Shown here piece after piece: positions 6,611 to 6,977 of a stretch of DNA of 6,977 nt; position 1 is the first letter of the stretch, and the number at the start of each line of letters is the position of its first letter. The notes below the pieces were generated by a model that saw only the letters and a program-made list of their open reading frames with translations, was not told the origin of the DNA and ran no database searches. Position numbers and translations under genes: made by a program. The stretch comes from Nitriliruptoraceae bacterium (lineage in GTDB: Bacteria > Actinomycetota > Nitriliruptoria > Nitriliruptorales > Nitriliruptoraceae): contig PWEU01000294.1 of NCBI GenBank assembly GCA_003554005.1, positions 1-6,977 of the forward strand, in the 5' to 3' direction.

Positions 6611-6649
6611 GGTCTCCTCACCGGTCCTGTCCGGCGCCCCGGGGAGACC
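6611..6649 (-). terminator. Possible hairpin downstream of the SDR gene
   Basis: GGTCTCC (6611-6617) and GGAGACC (6643-6649) are perfect inverted repeats. An overlapping alternative pair is GGCGCCGG (6599-6606) with CCGGCGCC (6631-6638). The region lies just past the stop of the minus-strand SDR gene. There is no T-tract and the loops are about 24-25 bases, so a terminator role is weakly supported; GC-rich DNA makes such pairs common. Confidence 0.22.
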
Positions 6650-6680
6650 CCACCACCGGCGTGGGCCCGGCCCCGACCGG

Positions 6681-6977
6681 TCACGGATGCCGGGTGCCCT
6701 CGCCAGCGAGCACGGCCCGGTACCCCTCCCGGTAGCTCGGGTAGCTCGGGACCCATCCGGTCCCACGCAGCCGCGCGTTGCGGCAGCGCTTGTCCCCGCC
6801 CCGGCTGCGTCGGACGTCCCCGACCGGTGGGGTCGGCAACCCGAGCTCGGCCGCCAGGAAGGCCACCACCTCGCCGAGCGGTGCCGGTTCGTCGTCGACG
6901 CCGAGGTAGCAGGTGGCGGGGTCGGAGGGCAGGACAGCGAGGTGGAGCAGGGCGGCCGCAGCGTCGTCACGATGGAT
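6681..6977 (-). CDS. NAD-dependent epimerase/dehydratase-like SDR protein, C-terminal part
   Basis: The frame is open from the right edge to a TGA at 6683-6681, giving the last 98 residues; the N-terminal NAD-binding Rossmann half and the catalytic Tyr-x-x-x-Lys lie outside the window. The fragment begins IHRDDAAAALL, the conserved Arg/His-Asp-Asp turn of extended and atypical SDRs. It continues with CYLGVDDEPAPLGEVVAFLA and GGDKRCRNARL (the K-R-x-x-N-x-R-L substrate-side motif) and ends with YPSYREGYRAVLAG. This is the pattern of the YeeZ-like / NAD(P)-dependent epimerase family. The specific substrate is unknown. The longer frame on this strand over the same stretch (6970-6584) is a shadow, as it carries no family motif. 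Confidence 0.85.
   Translation of the reverse strand: MHRDDAAAALLHLAVLPSDPATCYLGVDDEPAPLGEVVAFLAAELGLPTPPVGDVRRSRGGDKRCRNARLRGTGWVPSYPSYREGYRAVLAGEGTRHP
6731..6748. repeat. Nine-base tandem duplication inside the SDR gene
   Basis: GGTAGCTCG occurs twice in tandem. On the coding strand it encodes a doubled Pro-Ser-Tyr (PSYPSYREGY). The repeat is in frame, so the protein is merely three residues longer or keeps a family-like sequence there. Confidence 0.6.

Noticed and set aside
1..6977. RNA genes, CRISPR arrays, insertion sequences
   Set aside because: No tRNA-like cloverleaf, rRNA sequence, regularly spaced repeats, transposase motifs or terminal inverted repeats were recognised.

Overview
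The window is very GC-rich (about 70% by eye), densely coded, uses GTG as well as ATG starts, and has long spurious open frames on both strands. This points to a high-GC actinobacterium. The strongest lineage clue is the run Rv1339-type metallo-beta-lactamase, rph, rdgB, which matches the Rv1339-rphA-Rv1341 order of mycobacteria. Sequence detail suggests a non-mycobacterial and possibly deep-branching member of Actinomycetota (inference).

Layout. Left edge, minus strand (1-1697): the N-terminal 565 codons of a neuropathy-target-esterase-like (PNPLA6/7-type) phospholipase, with two cyclic-nucleotide-binding domains (cNBDs), the NTE linker domain and the start of the patatin domain; its C-terminus lies outside the window. 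A divergent intergenic region of about 300 bp (1698-2003) separates it from a plus-strand run. That run is a three-domain glutaminase (GlsA-STAS-cNBD, 2004-3815), a metallo-beta-lactamase-fold protein of the Rv1339 atypical class II cAMP phosphodiesterase group (3892-4659), RNase PH (4728-5459) and the RdgB/HAM1 non-canonical purine NTP pyrophosphatase (5456-6088). The last two overlap by four bases. Two minus-strand genes close the window: a small FMN-binding split-barrel (pyridoxamine-phosphate-oxidase-like) protein (6117-6536), convergent with rdgB, and the C-terminal 98 residues of an NAD-dependent epimerase/dehydratase-like SDR protein (6681-6977, running off the right edge).

How they may work together. 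RNase PH (tRNA 3'-end trimming) and RdgB (nucleotide-pool cleaning) are a familiar housekeeping pair. The notable part is to their left. Three cNBDs, all keeping the Gly-Glu and Arg of the phosphate-binding cassette, sit in two divergently transcribed enzymes beside a gene whose closest recognised relative hydrolyses cAMP. This reads as a possible cyclic-nucleotide-controlled group of membrane-lipid hydrolysis (NTE-like) and glutamine breakdown (GlsA), with the phosphodiesterase as the off-switch. Each family is recognised from the sequence, but the functional link between them is inference. No RNA genes, mobile elements or CRISPR arrays are seen.
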